NCBI GenBank assembly: GCA_036925085.1
Contig: JAUPFP010000007.1
Span: 3,244,802 to 3,308,801, forward strand
Source: Brachycybe producta
Taxonomy: Eukaryota > Arthropoda > Diplopoda > Playtdesmida > Andrognathidae
Direction of reading: 5' to 3'
Length of the DNA: 64,000 bases
Positions within the stretch are counted from its first letter, which is position 1; each line of letters opens with the position of its first letter. The translations under genes were made by a program, and so were the position numbers. Positions 1 to 13,987 of this stretch are shown piece after piece. The notes below the pieces were generated by a model. That model saw only the letters and a program-made list of their open reading frames with translations. It searched no databases and was not told the DNA's origin.

Positions 1-2106
1 ATGAAGAGTGTTATTAAAATGATGTTCAATAATTATTCATTGAGAGCATTTTTTTCCCCACTATTGCACCTGGGCATCCTATACTCTAGTTGCGGCCCTG
101 TTAATAAGTTAATTTAGCTAGGTGGCCCAGAGAGGGTCGTCTCACTATGAAAAAGCCATGAGTTTTTTAGGCCAGGTACACAAGATCAATTTTGGTTTGT
201 CCTTTGTTTGATTTTCTTTTCAAATCTTTTAAACTAATTAATAATTAATATTTTCTCATCATTGCAAAGCATTACGATTTGAACAAAATGTGTATTATAT
301 AAATTTGTGTAATTTTTCAGGTTAAATAGCCCCAAGTTAGTTAATATTTTTTTATAGCAATAAAGGTTTTTTTTTCAAAAAATGCAATCATTCTTATGCA
401 GTGGACACAACCATGCAACCAATTTCCTTTTTTCTCTCACTGAATTTGGCCTTCAAATGCATGAAATAATTAAATCTTATTTTCACACCTGCTGACTTTT
501 TTTTTAATTCATAATCTAGTAAAGGAAAATGTATTCAACCGTTGAATGTCGGAAGGTTTTTTTTTATCTTTTCCTTAGAAAGTTATGAAAGAAACGTTTT
601 TTCTTCTTCTACAAATGAAGTTTCTAGGTTTTATGCAATGCAGTTAAATATATTGAATTTTATTTTATTGTTAAATTTATAAATCGTTTTTTTTTTCTTC
701 TTTGCTTTTAAAAGATTTCAAAAGAAGTTGTTGGAATTTCTATTCTCTTTTAAACATTTCGACTAAATTTTAGAAAGTTTTTTTTAAAATTAAGTATTAA
801 AGTGATTCGATGAATAAGAATGGAGAGAGAGAGAGAGAAATGCATTATTTGAATGCAGATTCAGTAAAAGTAGTACTGAAAAAATTAAAATCAAATTAAG
901 ATGGCTGAATAGATATTTATTTTGTTTTGTTCTCCCCTCCTCTCCGGATGGCGCCACTGCAGTGGTTATATATGTTTTATACGAGGTCTGTTTATTTTGT
1001 ACAAACTCCGAAGGGTTGAGAAAATTTATATTTTTCAGGAGAAACATTGCAAAAATATTCAAATGTAAGAAACTAGAATAGTTGGTGATAATGCTGAAAA
1101 AATTTTCATGATGATATTTTTAAAAATAAACTTTTTATCACGGTTTGAAAAAGGCAAAAATAGTTTTTCATAAAATGTAAATGAAAAAAACAAATGGATG
1201 AAAATGGATCATTTTCAAACTGAACTATAAATATTTATTTTTTTAAGAAGGCTGTGAAATTTGTTTAGCATAATCTTTTACCATTCTAGTTTTGAAAACA
1301 TTTTGAATTTTTTTTTTTCGTAATGTTTCTATAAAAAAAACGTTCGCTTTACGTTTTTATGTCCAGATTTTCCACAAAAACACAGAATCTGTGGAGCTTA
1401 GCTTAGCATTAGCCACTGCAGTGGCTAATTCACAAGTAACATTAAAACAAATTACAGTAAGAAAAGTTTAGATTATTTTTTTAATTATATTTTTATTAAA
1501 TTTATTAATCTTAGAAATAGTTTCTCACATAGTTGTTATTTTTCTTCAATAGTGGAGTTCCTGCCGTTTTGAGTTTAACACATGAGAGATTCTTTTGAAA
1601 ATTCATAGAATTGGTCTTATTTTGAAAGGGTGTTGAATCCAATTGAATAGAATGGCGACACATTCATTCTCTTTTAAAATATAATATAAAATTGAAGAAA
1701 AAAGAACTTTTTTGCTCTCTCTCTCCCTCCCTCCTTATATTATTATTGTCAGTTACCAATAGTGTTATATTTGCCCGTGGTTCCTTTTCTTTTGTTAAAA
1801 TAGATTTTGCTTTCTTGACGTCTATAATACAAGCTGCATACCTTTACCTTTTGTGTATGAAATTTCGGTAGATTTCTCTCTCTCTCTCTCTAGAATTTTT
1901 TTTCTCACTCTCAGCATTTTTATTTCAAATGATTTTGACGAAAAAAAAAAATGGTTAAAACTTGGTTTAAAAAAAATTGAAAGAAGAAAAATATTCTCTA
2001 AAATCTTATAGAATGAAAAAAAAATGACTGGCTATTTGTATCTATTTTTAAGCTGGTTTTAAAAATAAAATCTTTTGAATTAATTTTGTCTTTCAGAAGG
2101 GGAAAA
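1..2106. other. Upstream AT-rich sequence, no gene seen
   Basis: Only short random open frames, poly(T) and (GA)/(CT) runs are present (for example 823-838, 1712-1735, 1877-1893). A diverged palindromic family C element lies at about 1067-1315 (AGAAACTAGAA ... TCTAGTTTTGAAAACATT). I see no splice-bounded coding segment. Confidence 0.5.
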
Positions 2107-2111
2107 AAGAG

Positions 2112-2358
2112 AAACTGAAGTGTTTTAGAAACTAGAAGGGTAGTTCAAGCACTTAAAGGTATTTTCATGTTGATATCTTTTAAAATAAACTTTTTAATAG
2201 GCAAAAGTTTGTTTTAAACAAATAGTGTGTGTAAAGTTGGTTCATTTTCAAACTGACAATGCGAGTGCAAAAAGTTTATTTTGAAAGATATCCATATGAA
2301 AATACCGTTTAGTGATTGAAACACTCTTCTAGTTTCTAAAACACTTTCAAAGTTTCTG
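2112..2358. mobile_element. Palindromic element family C, copy 1
   Basis: An inverted repeat of about 245 bp. The left arm reads GTGTTTTAGAAACTAGAAGG...CATGTTGATATCTTTTAAAATAAACTTTTT and the right arm is its reverse complement, ending TTCTAGTTTCTAAAACAC. It has no coding capacity. It is the archetype of the most frequent dispersed family in the window. Confidence 0.7.
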
Positions 2359-2454
2359 CTAATTTTTTACCTGAAAGACATAATAATCAAAGTTCGAGTG
2401 ATGTTTACACTTTAAAAACTAGAAGGGTAGCTGAATAATTAAAGGTATTTTTAC

Positions 2455-2632
2455 TGTCGAAAAAGCGTCGGCCGATCCCGGTCGGTTAGGACCCGGCATG
2501 GGGATGGGCAACCCCGGGCCCACTTGTGACCTACCGTAGTCAAAACTGACCGAACTTGGTCAAAAGTGACTACGGGTGCCATAGGTTGGGTAACGGTAAA
2601 AAGAGTTACGCCTCAGGGGAGTAAACCCCCGA
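2455..2632 (+). repeat. GC-rich dispersed repeat G, copy 1
   Basis: A GC-rich block in AT-rich surroundings, starting near GAAAAAGCGTCGGCCGATCC and ending near GGGGAGTAAACCCC. A diverged second copy in the same orientation is at 42061-42241. Shared landmarks are GGTCGGTTAGGACCCGGCA, CAACCCCGGG, the GGTCAAAA motif and GGTAAAAA..GTTACGCC. No ORF. Its class is unknown; a non-autonomous retroelement is possible. Confidence 0.6.
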
Positions 2633-2639
2633 CAAAATT

Positions 2640-5058
2640 ATGATTTTTTTACGTTTTGTGCGAGTTTGAAAATGACACAACTTTAAGCAATATATTTTTT
2701 TTTTCAATTTTTGTCTATAAAAAGTGAATGTGTCGTGATTATTTTATGATTATCATATGATGTTTCTACACAAGTCAATGGCAGTTATATGACAATGTTT
2801 GTCATAATATTTTATAATTTGCTTTTGTGACTGATAGTCTGATACAACAAGGTTATGAGCTAGATATGACAATTTACTCTCTTATGACAGTCTTATTATT
2901 TTTTTTTGTCATGATTCCTGCGAGTTCTGGTTTTCTCAGAATGTGGATGAGCATATTTTGTTAAATTGCTTTTGTGACTATGATACAAGGTTATGAGCTT
3001 GATGTGACAATTTTGTAATAATCTCAATGAGTTGTATAGTTTTATCAAAAATGTGAGTAGGAACCATTGCCATCAAGTGATAATTTGTCAAAGTTATGTA
3101 AGACTTTTTTTAACAAAAAAAAAACACCCATAAGTTCGTAATATTTTTGAAAAATAGGCCTAGAAATGATTGATCAAGGAAATATTTTTTTGAAAAGCGT
3201 GAAGATAGAAAGAAAAAAAAAACAATTGATTTTATTCAGTCATAATATTTCTGATGGGAATCGATCAAAGTTCTGCAAAATAATAATAAGTTTGAGCTTT
3301 TTTTCTTTCTCCTTCAATGAAAAATGGATCAGAAAATATGAGAAGAAAAACAAAAACAAAACAAAAAAAGTGACTATAACTTCTTCAATTGAAAAATGAT
3401 TAATTAACAAGTATATTTTTCAGAGAGAGAGAGAGAGAGAATGTTTTCAAATATAATATACTTGTAAAAACAGGATTTAATTGACGTGATTTATTACTGA
3501 CTTTTTTTTATCTTTGTGTAAATTAGCATGAAAATTATTCTTCACTTGGAACGACTGTTATTACCTCTTTAAATATGTTGTCATGCATTTTAATTCATAC
3601 ATTTGTAACTTGTAGTAGCCAACTTAAGACAGCTAAATTAGCTTTGTTTTATATTTTATTGCGATAATTATTGTATTTGTTTTTTTTTCTTCTTCTGCAA
3701 CATTTTTGTTATTTTTTAGGCGATCATCCTGGCTTGTCAATCCAAAAATTAACTTTCCGTTTATTCAATCCAAGTTGTTCTTCAATCTTAATTTTTGTTG
3801 TTGTTGCCAGGAAGTCAAAGTGAATCTTTTACGGTTGCTTATTGGAGAATTTAAATGTTTGCAATGGTAGGAACATTAACAAATTAGTTAAAGGTACTTA
3901 TACACGGTCAGTTTTGGCTTGTCAATCTGTGGTCGTCGGAACGTGCACACTTTTTTTTTCTAAATGCAATGCTTTTCTATTGTTTCTATGATGGGGGAAG
4001 CTAAGCTTTTAGTTACAAAAAAAAAACAGAAATTAAATAGGCGCGGACCACCTAAAGCATCAAAAGAAAACAAAAAGATGGACAACCTAGAATTGATTAT
4101 CTAAGAAAACTTAAAAAAAATCTGAGAGAAAATATTTGTGACAATATTGAAAGACAATTTAGGTTTGGCAAGCCAGGATTGACAAGCTGAAATTGATCGT
4201 TTGTGGCCAACTTTAACATTGTTTCATGGTCATTGGTCAGTCCTCCTCTATATACAGTAGGTGGCTCACGAGTGACGAGCCACTTACCTAGTTCACTAAC
4301 TTCAAGAAGGAAACTTGTCAATTAGAACTTTAAACTTGAACCCTCTGAACAGGATTCCAATCTAATATTAATAACCCTATTTTAGTGAGTATTCTTGAAC
4401 AGATTGGAACTCGGCTCAGAGAGTTCAAATTAAAGTTCAAGTGTCAAGTTTTTTTTTAAAAAAACTTGGGGAAAAGCAATAAAAAAAAACCACAGGAATT
4501 TCCTCAGGTGTGCAATACCTTATAAACTTAAGTCATAATCTGGTTTAAGATTGTCAGATTAAAATTAAAATTTAAAACACAATAAAGAAGAAGAAGAAAG
4601 AAGAGACAAACGTTATTATATTTTATTCATCATAAATTTTACTTAAAAAATGCATAACCTAAGTGAGAGAACCAACCCTTGGTTATTTCTTTTTTTAACG
4701 TAAACCTGAATCATTTCTCGAGGATGAAAAATTATTTGTGACGAGATAAATCTAAATAAAGAGAAGAAGAAAAAAAAAGTAATCTGAATGGAAAGGACGT
4801 GACTTTTAACAATGGATGACTGATTCTTATGTATGAAAATATTGTTTAGTGTTGTTGTGTGGGTAGATTTTACTAAAAAAAAGGGGTGAAAAAAGGAAGG
4901 GTTTGTACATGACATTGGGCTTAATTTGCAGATTATGCTTTTTATTTTTCGGTTTTTTCAAAAGTAATCCTTCATCATGAGGCGACCTTCTGAAATAGAG
5001 ACCTACATAAAGCTCATAGGAGCTAAAATGGATTTGGGCTAAAGTTTTTATCGAAAAA
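2640..5058. other. AT-rich intergenic sequence
   Basis: No supportable gene. Short imperfect inverted repeats occur: GGCTTGTCAATC-type motifs at about 3731, 3918 and (inverted) 4170, and a palindrome of about 120 bp at 4327-4448 with arms containing CTTTAAACTTGAACCCTCTG and its near-complement. The latter sequence recurs in part at 17760-17800. Confidence 0.4.
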
Positions 5059-5206
<148 letters not shown>

Positions 5207-8200
5207 CTAGCATGTAAGGTTTTGTGGACCTGATGGACCTGATAAGCTTTGTGTGCCTGATGGGCCTCACGTGCTAGGTAGGCTTTGTAGACCTCGAGGT
5301 TTTTTTTTATAAGAAAATGCAGCCCATTAGACTATGTGTGTCTCATTGGTCTGACAGGATTTGTGCATTGGTGTAGCTACAGTGAGCAGTTTGCTCCCGG
5401 CGCCAGTGTCTCTAAAAGGGGGCACCTTAAGATTTAATTTTAATTTTTTAAAAAAATATTAATAAATATTAATTTTAACATGCAACAAACATGCATTTCC
5501 AGTTAAAACAATAACTTTGTTTCAGATTGGCATTCCAGTCTAAATAAGGCTACATGCTAAATACTTGGATCCATGGGTGCCTGCAGATATTTACTGGCAG
5601 GGGGGGGGGGGGGTGGTGTTTGCCCCCAATTTTCAAAAGCCAAATTTCGTAGTTTTTATAATTTAAAATAAAAAATAAAGTGTTTGAACTACAATTATAT
5701 TTCATATTTAAAATACTGTTATTTTTAGGGCTTACTTTGCTCGTTGGAAAATTATAAGAACAAATTTGGGTTTTTAAAAAATACTTTTGCTCGCTGCGCT
5801 CGTGGAATTGGAATCATTTTTTTGAATTTTTGCCTACGTAGCATTACGCGGTTACGTCACTGGCTTTGTGTGCCTGAAGGACACTCATGAGCTGGGCTCA
5901 CTGTGAAGTTATGTGGGCTCGGCTGGGCCTTAATTTTTTTTTTACAAAATTTATGTTAGTCTCTAACATGAAACCACCTGTGGTCGTCTCAAAGAAATTT
6001 TATATAACATTTTATCCTCTTTATGAAAAGCTGTAAGTTGAATGGATTACTTTTTTTTAACACAAAAATTACTTTTTGTTGTTGTTGATGTGTTGTGGGT
6101 GGAGATTAAACCTTTGGTTGAATTAAAATTATTCAACCAAAAAAAAAAAAAGAAGAAGCAATAAGAATATGATTTTTAGTTATATTTGAAAAACCTTCAT
6201 CAGTTTCATAACAATGTGGTTTAACAAAAATCTTCTTTTAGGTTTTCAGTTGGAATAAATGATTGAATAACAGGTAAAAAAAATAAGAGGGTGAAGGTAA
6301 AAAAAGATGGTTTGAAAAGAAAAACCCTCCACCACCCAAAAAAAATAAATAATCTAAAACCCTTAATGCCTAATCTGTTTAGGAATCTCTCTGGTTTAAT
6401 CCCTTGAAGGGGGTTTATTCGGTCTTATTCTCTTCGGTCGTTAGCCGTTCACTTCATTTTGAAATTCGAAACGAATTGTCATGCGCATCTTTAGAAAAAA
6501 ATATATTTACGAAATCTTTTCACGTTTTTTTCTTTTGCAATTGTTGCAAATTTTAACTTAATACTTTTGTAACATCCCTTAAGAATTAATACCCTGCTGT
6601 GTATCCTCACACGTTTTGCGTTGCGTTACGCAATGAACTTATTTCTAACAACTTAGCTCGAGGATTGGGGACCGGGGGGGGGATGGGAAGGAAAAAAAGT
6701 GCAAAAATTATATTAAAAATTTAAAAACTAAAATTGTAGACGAATTATAACTAAAAACATTTCCAATAATTTAAACAGGATTTCACATGGATTTTTGTTG
6801 TTGTTGCATGGAATGAAAAAATATTGAAATTGCCAAAAGATCTTTATTTTAAAAATATTATAATGAAAAACTAATTATATGCTTATATGCATTATATGCT
6901 TAGTATTCTAGTTTCTAATAAACTTTAAATTTGTTTTGATGTTTTATGAAAAGCTGATTTGATTATTTTGCGTTTCAGGAACAAAAAACTAGGGAAAAAT
7001 TGAAAGTAGGTTAGAAACTATACTGGAGAACATGAATTGAATCCCATGTATTGTATTTTCATGGCATCGTTCAAAATAAACTTTTCATGAAGGAAAAAAT
7101 GAAAAAAAAAAAGTATCCTCAGCTTAAAAAAGCTGATTTTAAAATATATTAACATCAAAATATCCTTAAGTCATTGAGCTACTCTTCTAGTTTTTTAAAA
7201 ACATTTTCAGGTTTCTCTCAATTTTGTTCCTGAAAAAATAAAATAACCCCGTGTCTGGAGCTTGTTCCAAATAGATTTGACTTCCAAAAGGAACTTTTAT
7301 GGATACTTCTTATTTTGATTCGGACACCAATTTAAAAAGAACTGTAAAATTTGATTAGAACTTTTATGCCAATCAATCACTTTGGAGTATATACAATAAT
7401 GATTAATGACTCTAAAAAATATTTGTCTCAACTGTTTTATTAAATTTACTTGTGAGCCACCTTGTGATCCACTTGTGATCAAAAGTTAAATGACTTAATT
7501 TTGTGTAATTACAACTTAAGATTAACCTTTACAATCTCAACTGTTGATCCTCGTTTTTTTTTAAACAAAAAAAAAAAGCTTGTGTCCATAATTTACACTC
7601 TCTTTCTCTCTAATCTTTTTATTTGTTAATCAGGATATCCTGAATAATGTTTCTTGAGGCTATTTTTTTTGTTGTAATTTGATGTGCGTAATTTTTATGT
7701 TATTACTGATTGATTTATATTTTTGTTACCAATTTAAAATTTGTGTTTTATGAGAATGAATTGTTTTTTAAGTCGGTGTATCCCTTTTATCTGAAAGTAT
7801 AATATATTTATAATAATTTTGTTGATTAATCTGGTCACTTGCACGTGTATCAGTGTATGTGAAACGCGTTTTTTTTTTTTTTGGTAAGGGTAAATGCACT
7901 TTTTATGAGGAGGCTTGGGTTGAACATATTTAAAGAATACTGGGTTTTAGAAATGGGCTTCAAATACAATTTTGGGGACCCCCTTTATAAATGGTCAGTT
8001 GGACACCTTATTTTTTGGAAGGGGATTTCTGGCTTTTCAAATCTGTCCTCTCCCTAAAAGTTGGATGAAGGATTGCATTTTGGAGGTTTTCTGCAACTTT
8101 CTGGTGGTTTTTTTTGTGTGTTTGGGTGAAATGTATGGGGAGATTCGGTTACAAGGTCTTATTTACTTGAATAGGCCTGCAGTTAAATCCATTTAAAATG

Positions 8201-9070
8201 TTGACAAAAGGGCCAAATAGACCTGAATTTTGTTTGAATTGGAGTTTTTGTTCGCTTTGTGTTTAAGGAGTTTTTTTGAGGGTTGAGACGAAGTTGACAA
8301 AAGTTTAAAACATTAAACTTTATTATTAAATTACTAGTATTAGTTACCATGTGTTCATCTGGTAACATAGTTGAAACAAGGATAGGAATTTTCTCATGTG
8401 ATTGTGATGTTGTTGTGTCAATGATGTGTAAATTGTTAAATACTTTCCCAACGTATTTTTTTATATAAATGTTTCAAAGAGATTTTTGTCCTAATAAACA
8501 CATGGGTTGTAATTAATAATTACTAATTATTACTAGTGTAAAAATTTATTCTAAATAGTTTCTTAGACAAACTTAATTTTGTTTAAATATAGGGGTGGTT
8601 AGAATTTAGCATATTTGTGATTTTTTTTTTCTTCTTCGTGATAAAAATTTCCAAAATTTTGCAATAGTTACGAAACAACTTCCTGTAAAATATAATTTCA
8701 AGTTTTGAATTATTATTATGATAAAAATGAAATAAATTCTATTCAATTTAGTGTATGCAATTTAGTTTATATAATTTTGATTTCATTTTATGTTAAAGGT
8801 ATTTACATATTTTTAGTTTTAATAAAATTACAAAATGTTTTTTTTTTATTTATTTTTATTTTTAGAAAATCTTTCGAAATATTAAACCCAAGAAGACATA
8901 CATAGAGGTAGCTCAATTCGATGTTAGGGAAAAACGTCGTGGATGAGTCAACTTTAATTTTGTAACTTCTCTTCAATTGTCATTTTGAATATTTTTTACA
9001 GGACCATTGATTAGGTCATATGAATAAAAAGTGAGTATTTGCTCAAAAGAGTGTGCGTGTGTGTGTTTGT
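5207..9070. other. Intergenic sequence with a diverged family C element
   Basis: No supportable gene. A diverged palindromic family C copy lies at about 6990-7234 (GTTAGAAACTA ... TCTTCTAGTTTTTTAAAAACATT). A G14 run is near 5600. The remainder is AT-rich sequence with homopolymer runs; open frames up to 74 codons there have no recognisable features. Confidence 0.4.
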
Positions 9071-9076
9071 AATAAT

Positions 9077-9267
9077 TAGGGCTCGGATTTTTATCCAAAA
9101 TGAAGCAAATGTTCCTCAACCTTTGGCTCAGGAACCAATTGAAAATGGAAATAGAAAACGCATAATTGCAGTTATGCTCTAATGATGATGATGATTTCAC
9201 TATTGCCACTTGGGCCACAAAATTGAGAAACATTTGCTCTTGATATTGCATAAAATCCTGAGCCCTA
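9077..9267. mobile_element. Palindromic element P (TAGGGCTCGGATTTTTAT ends)
   Basis: Inverted arms TAGGGCTCGGATTTTTATCC..GCAAATGTTCCTCAAC and TTGAGAAACATTTGCTC..ATTGCATAAAATCCTGAGCCCTA enclose about 100 bp. A partial related copy (CGAGAAACATTTTCTTTATATTGCATAAAAATCCGAGCTCTAA as content) is at about 37655-37732. No coding capacity. Confidence 0.6.
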
Positions 9268-9659
9268 GTCATTAATCATCATTGAATTTTTGGACAATTG
9301 AATATTATTTAAGCTCTAAGTAGATGTGGCGCCATCCTTAAACCATAATTACCATATCACAAAAATCTTCATAAGTAGAGCTTTTAGATTTGAAACATCT
9401 TCAAATATTGATGTTTTTATACTTATTTTTTTTTTCGCCCTCTCCACAAGGGGGCGCTGTCTATGATTTAAAAAACAAATATTCAAGAAATGAATTTGGA
9501 TGAAATTCTTTTGGCTTTATAATAAATTTGGATATATCTATTACATGTTTTTTTTTTCTCATTCAGTGTGAATTCCTTTACCATCAAATTTCGATTGAAT
9601 GGCTCTTTTTATTTCTGGAAGGAAGATTTTTTTTATTAGGCCTATATTTTATAAAGCAC

Positions 9660-9694
<35 letters not shown>

Positions 9695-12654
9695 TTCCTA
9701 AAGTTTAATATAATAAAAAAAAATTGAAGTTGTTGAGAGATGAAAGTAGTTGCTGAAGCGAAGATCTACCAAAAAAACCGTGGTTCTTTTCTATGTTTTT
9801 CTTATTTTAGTTTGCAGCTTCTTTTCATATAAAAAATATGATCCGTGTTCTTTTATTATTTTTCAGTGGTGAAAATTTTTTTTTAATAATAAAAAAAAGT
9901 TATGACCAAAATTGCAATGACTAGCAAAAGATTTTCAGTGGAGAAAACCCCTGCTTTTATAATACTATTTTTATTTTTCTACCATGAATTGACGGTTATT
10001 TCATTTTTCTTCTTTTTTTATATGTATGTGTGTGTGTTGAAAGATAATATTTTGTTCATATATTTTATGTTGTATGTATGGATTAAATTCTATAGAATAA
10101 AAATTTCATTGCAAAAAAAAAAAATTTGTGGTCTTATTACAATAATATGCTGATTATGATTATGAATAAGAAGATAATAAAATTTCTATAAATGGCTACG
10201 CTTAGTAAATAATAAATGTAAGATCTATATTTTATTATTTGACCATGTACTTATATTAGTTTCGAGAAAATAAAAAAAAAAAGATTTGTATGCGAAGTAA
10301 TAATGCTCATAAAATGAGCATTATGAATATGAAATATTAATAAAATGCATTGAAGTATTATAGTATAGGGGAGGGCTGGCACAACATTTTTCAAATATCG
10401 ATATTTTGATATAAAATTTGAAATATTTTAAGATTAAATATTTAATTTAATATATAAATTAAATATTTAATATTTAAAAATAAAAATAAACCGAAAATAT
10501 CGAAACATTTTTTAAAAAAAACTACCCTTTGTTTTCGGGTATTTTTGAAAATTTTCGATTTTATCAACCGATATTTTCGATTTTTTTTAGAAGATAATAT
10601 TTTCAATTTTTTTGATATCTTCGACTTTTTTAAGACGATATTTTCAATATTTTAGATTTTTCGACTTTTATTTTATATATGAAACGATAACTTTAAATTT
10701 TTCAATTTTTTAATTTTTTTCGATTTATGAATAATGGATAATATATCGTGAAATACCGATATTTTTTTAAAAATATCTCAGACCGAGTTTCATTTCTCAA
10801 AAATATTTCCATCCCCAATAAACGTTCGTATATATATATAAAAGGGGATAAAAAATAATTATGAATATCAATCTAATCTGATGTCATTACATATTAAATT
10901 AATTATATTAAATAAATTACATTAAATTAAATTTAATTCATCATTTTTTTTGTATATTTCTACTTTTTTTTAAAAAAAAAAGAAGAGAAGAAAACCTTGG
11001 AGATTTTAAACTAAAACTTTGCAGGTGTAATATGATGTGCTTTTTGCAAAGTTTTGAGGATTTAGAAAATTTTGGTCATTGCTTTAAATACTGAAGACAT
11101 TTTCTAGTAAAATATAATGTAACAACAATGCACACGCATACACACAATGTTAATAATACAACACCTGTGAGTGTGTTTTCAGGTGGGCACATAATACAAT
11201 ATATACTGTAAATTGTATGAATGGTCAGAGGGAGGGTAAAAGTCATTAGAGAAACCATTCTTATACATGTATATCTCTCTATAGCCTCTCTGTATATATA
11301 TGTGTGTGTATGTGGATATATAGAAGGTGAATTGAATAAAAGCCAATAGGTAAAATTAAAGGAGGGTTGGTTAGTGTCTTCAATAAAAAAGTCCTTTTTT
11401 TTGGCGTTGATTTTATGACCCAACCATAACATTTAGGCAGGTGTTAAGACAAAAATCAAATGAATTGAACAAGTGGTCACGATATAAACTTAAGAAAAAA
11501 CAAAGCCTTTAGGTCACGTTTGACCATTGAAAATGATACGCTGACATTGGTGGTGGGTTTTCAACATTATTGCAAAAAAAAAAAAAATTAACCACAAAAT
11601 ACATAATAATAATCACAAAATTAGAAGAAAAAAAAATTACTGTGTGGTTTTCATATGGAAAATTTAGTAAATCACCACTGATTGTGACATTATTATCGCT
11701 TATTGTTAATCTGCTTTAAAGTCTAATGTATTATTTTTATTTTTGGATAAAGTAGAAAGGGGCCTGGAAGGGGGTGGGGCGGGGAAAGGGATTTTGTTTT
11801 TTGCAAGATTTGAAATTCACCTGAGTAAACTTTTGATTTTTAATCGGGTACAAATAAAGATTGTTCGAACAAACGAACAATGAACAAAATTCTATATAAT
11901 CTTTTCCAAAACAAACAAATCATTTTTAAGATTTCAATTGTAAAGATTAGAAACATTTGAACATTATACTGTGGTCAACTTTTGTTGTTGTTGTTGTTAT
12001 ATGAACAATTGTTTTTCAATCATAAATCAGCATCTTTTTAATGTTTCTTAAACAATGTTCTGTAGATTTAGTTTAATATGTTTTTTTAAAAGTAAAGTTT
12101 CAGATTTTTATTAATGTTGATTGATTATACTTTATGAACATAGATTGTAATTATAAAGGGAGAGAGAAGCCACTTTGATTAATGATTATTAATTTATTAG
12201 GTTTCTAGCTACTACTGATAGCTGAATTATGACTTATTAAGATGCATCTTTTATAATTTAATGCAGTTTCACTCTTCTTCCCAAAAGTTTTTTAAAAAAA
12301 TCTCTCTCTTTGTAATTTGTACTCCTTTTATTTGTGTTCAAAATTATGCTAATTTTTTTTTGTATGAATATAATACACATAAACTACAAAAAGTTTGAGG
12401 CATTTTGGTTTCAAAGTTTTAATATAGATTTTTCTAAAGTTCTAATCAATCATCTGAAATACTGCTGTTGAGAATGACAGTGAGTTCATGACAATGTGTG
12501 TTTGTGTATTGTGTTGAGCCCCAATATTTTAGTCAAGGGCCCAGGTTTTTGACCCAGCCCCTGCCCCACTGTTGGCCCACATAAAGTGGCTCTTTAACTA
12601 TATCATGAATACTGCAAACATAATTTAAAATTTAAAGATAATTATGCAAATAAT
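9268..12654. other. AT-rich intergenic sequence
   Basis: No supportable gene. Includes an (ATT)n run at 9662-9692 and a low-complexity A/T plus ATCGATATTTTCGA-like region at about 10380-10830. The sequence at 11090-11400 is not obviously repetitive and carries an open frame of 118 codons on the minus strand, which has no recognisable domain. Confidence 0.4.
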
Positions 12655-13305
12655 AAAATTTATACACTATTTATTATTATTTTTAATTATTTTCATTCAT
12701 TATATTTTTATTTTATTTATCATTCTTTTATTATTTTTAATTATTTTTAATTATTATATTTTTATTTTATTTATTATTTTTAATTATTATATTTTTATTT
12801 TATTATTTTTAATTATTTGAAATTATATTTTTAGTTCATTTATTATTTTTAATTATTTGAAATTATATTTTTAGTTCATTTATTATTTTTAATTATTATA
12901 TTTTTATTTTATTTATTATTTTTAATTATTTTCAATTATATTTTTATTTTATTTATTATTTTTAATTATTTGAAATTATATTTTTAGTTTATTTATTATT
13001 TTTAATTATTTGAAATTATATTTTTAGTTTATTTATTATTTTTAATTAATTGAAATTATATTTTTAGTTTATTTATTATTTTTAATTATTTGAAATTATA
13101 TTTTTAGTTTATTTATTATTTTTAATTATTTGAAATTATATTTTTAGTTTATTTATTATTTTTAATTATTTCAAATTATATTTTTAGTTTATTTATTATT
13201 TTTAATTATTTGAAATTATATTTTTAGTTTACTTATTATTTTTAATTATTTCAAATTATATTTTTAGTTTATTTTTAATTATATTTTAGTTTACTAGTAT
13301 ATTTA
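12655..13305. repeat. AT-only tandem array, 40-bp unit
   Basis: Units of 40 bp containing TTTAATTATTTGAAATTATA and TTTTTAGTTTATTTATTATT. Successive TGAAATTATA landmarks fall at 12971, 13011, 13051, 13091 and 13131. The left part is shorter and more irregular. It is nearly GC-free and ends about 320 bp upstream of the TATA box, so it could act as a matrix-attachment or duplex-unwinding segment (inference). Confidence 0.8.
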
Positions 13306-13531
13306 TTATTTATTTATTTTTATTTATTACGTATTGTTCATTATTATAAATTATTCAACAATGAGACGAAATTAAAAATTAAAATTTTACTTTTTAAAAT
13401 TTTTTTTATTGAAAAAAGAAAAAAAAATCTCAATATAAAATAAAAATATTTATGATAAAAATTCTAATATATTAAAATAAAATAAAATATCGTCTGCAAA
13501 TTTTAATGGCTGCCATTAAATCTCTCTTGTG

Positions 13532-13632
13532 ATTGGCTATTTAGATAAAACGCGTCATAATTGTATCATGTGAAATCGCTTGTCCAATGAGAGACGCCGA
13601 TCTTAATGAAAGAATGTCTCAGGCATATATAA
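13532..13632 (+). promoter_or_regulatory. Core promoter of the LRIG gene: two CCAAT boxes and TATA box
   Basis: TATATAA lies at 13626-13632. A forward CCAAT (13584-13588) lies about 40 bp and a reverse CCAAT (ATTGG, 13532-13536) about 90 bp upstream of it. Composition changes here from the AT-only repeat array to mixed sequence. A start site near 13655-13662 would be expected. It is inferred from motif spacing only; a 5'-UTR intron or other start sites are possible. Confidence 0.55.
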
Positions 13633-13942
13633 CGTGGGTGTTCATAGGTAGAGAAAATCAGAATTTCAAAAGTTGTAGTGGAGGTGGCAGCAGCAGCAGC
13701 AGCAACAGCGGCGGCGGCTAGCAAAAGAAGTAGTAACGGCAACGACAGCAGCGGATTAATCTTCCTTTTTTATTCTCTCAGTGTGAAATAACTGAAGTTC
13801 AGTCATCATTTGTGTTTTTGCGTCGTTTTGGTTGTATTTGTCTACATCGTCTTAAGGAAATAGTTCACACACACAACTTCCAGAATAGTTGAAACTTGGA
13901 AGTCGGGGTTTTTTTTTTCTTAGGTGAAAATAAGAAAAAAAA

Positions 13943-13987
13943 ATGTCGGAATTATACGGACTAAAACACAAAAACGTTAAAAGATGA
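13943..13987 (+). promoter_or_regulatory. uORF 1 in the LRIG leader (14 codons)
   Basis: ATG at 13943 (context aaaATGT) opens a 14-codon frame ending in TGA at 13985-13987. Its stop overlaps the start of uORF 2. If the leader is transcribed as predicted, both precede the main ATG and could lower translation of the LRIG message. Confidence 0.4.

Noticed and set aside
11076..11432. 118-codon minus-strand frame
   Set aside because: Low-complexity and AT-rich codons, no recognisable motif, no flanking splice or promoter signals.
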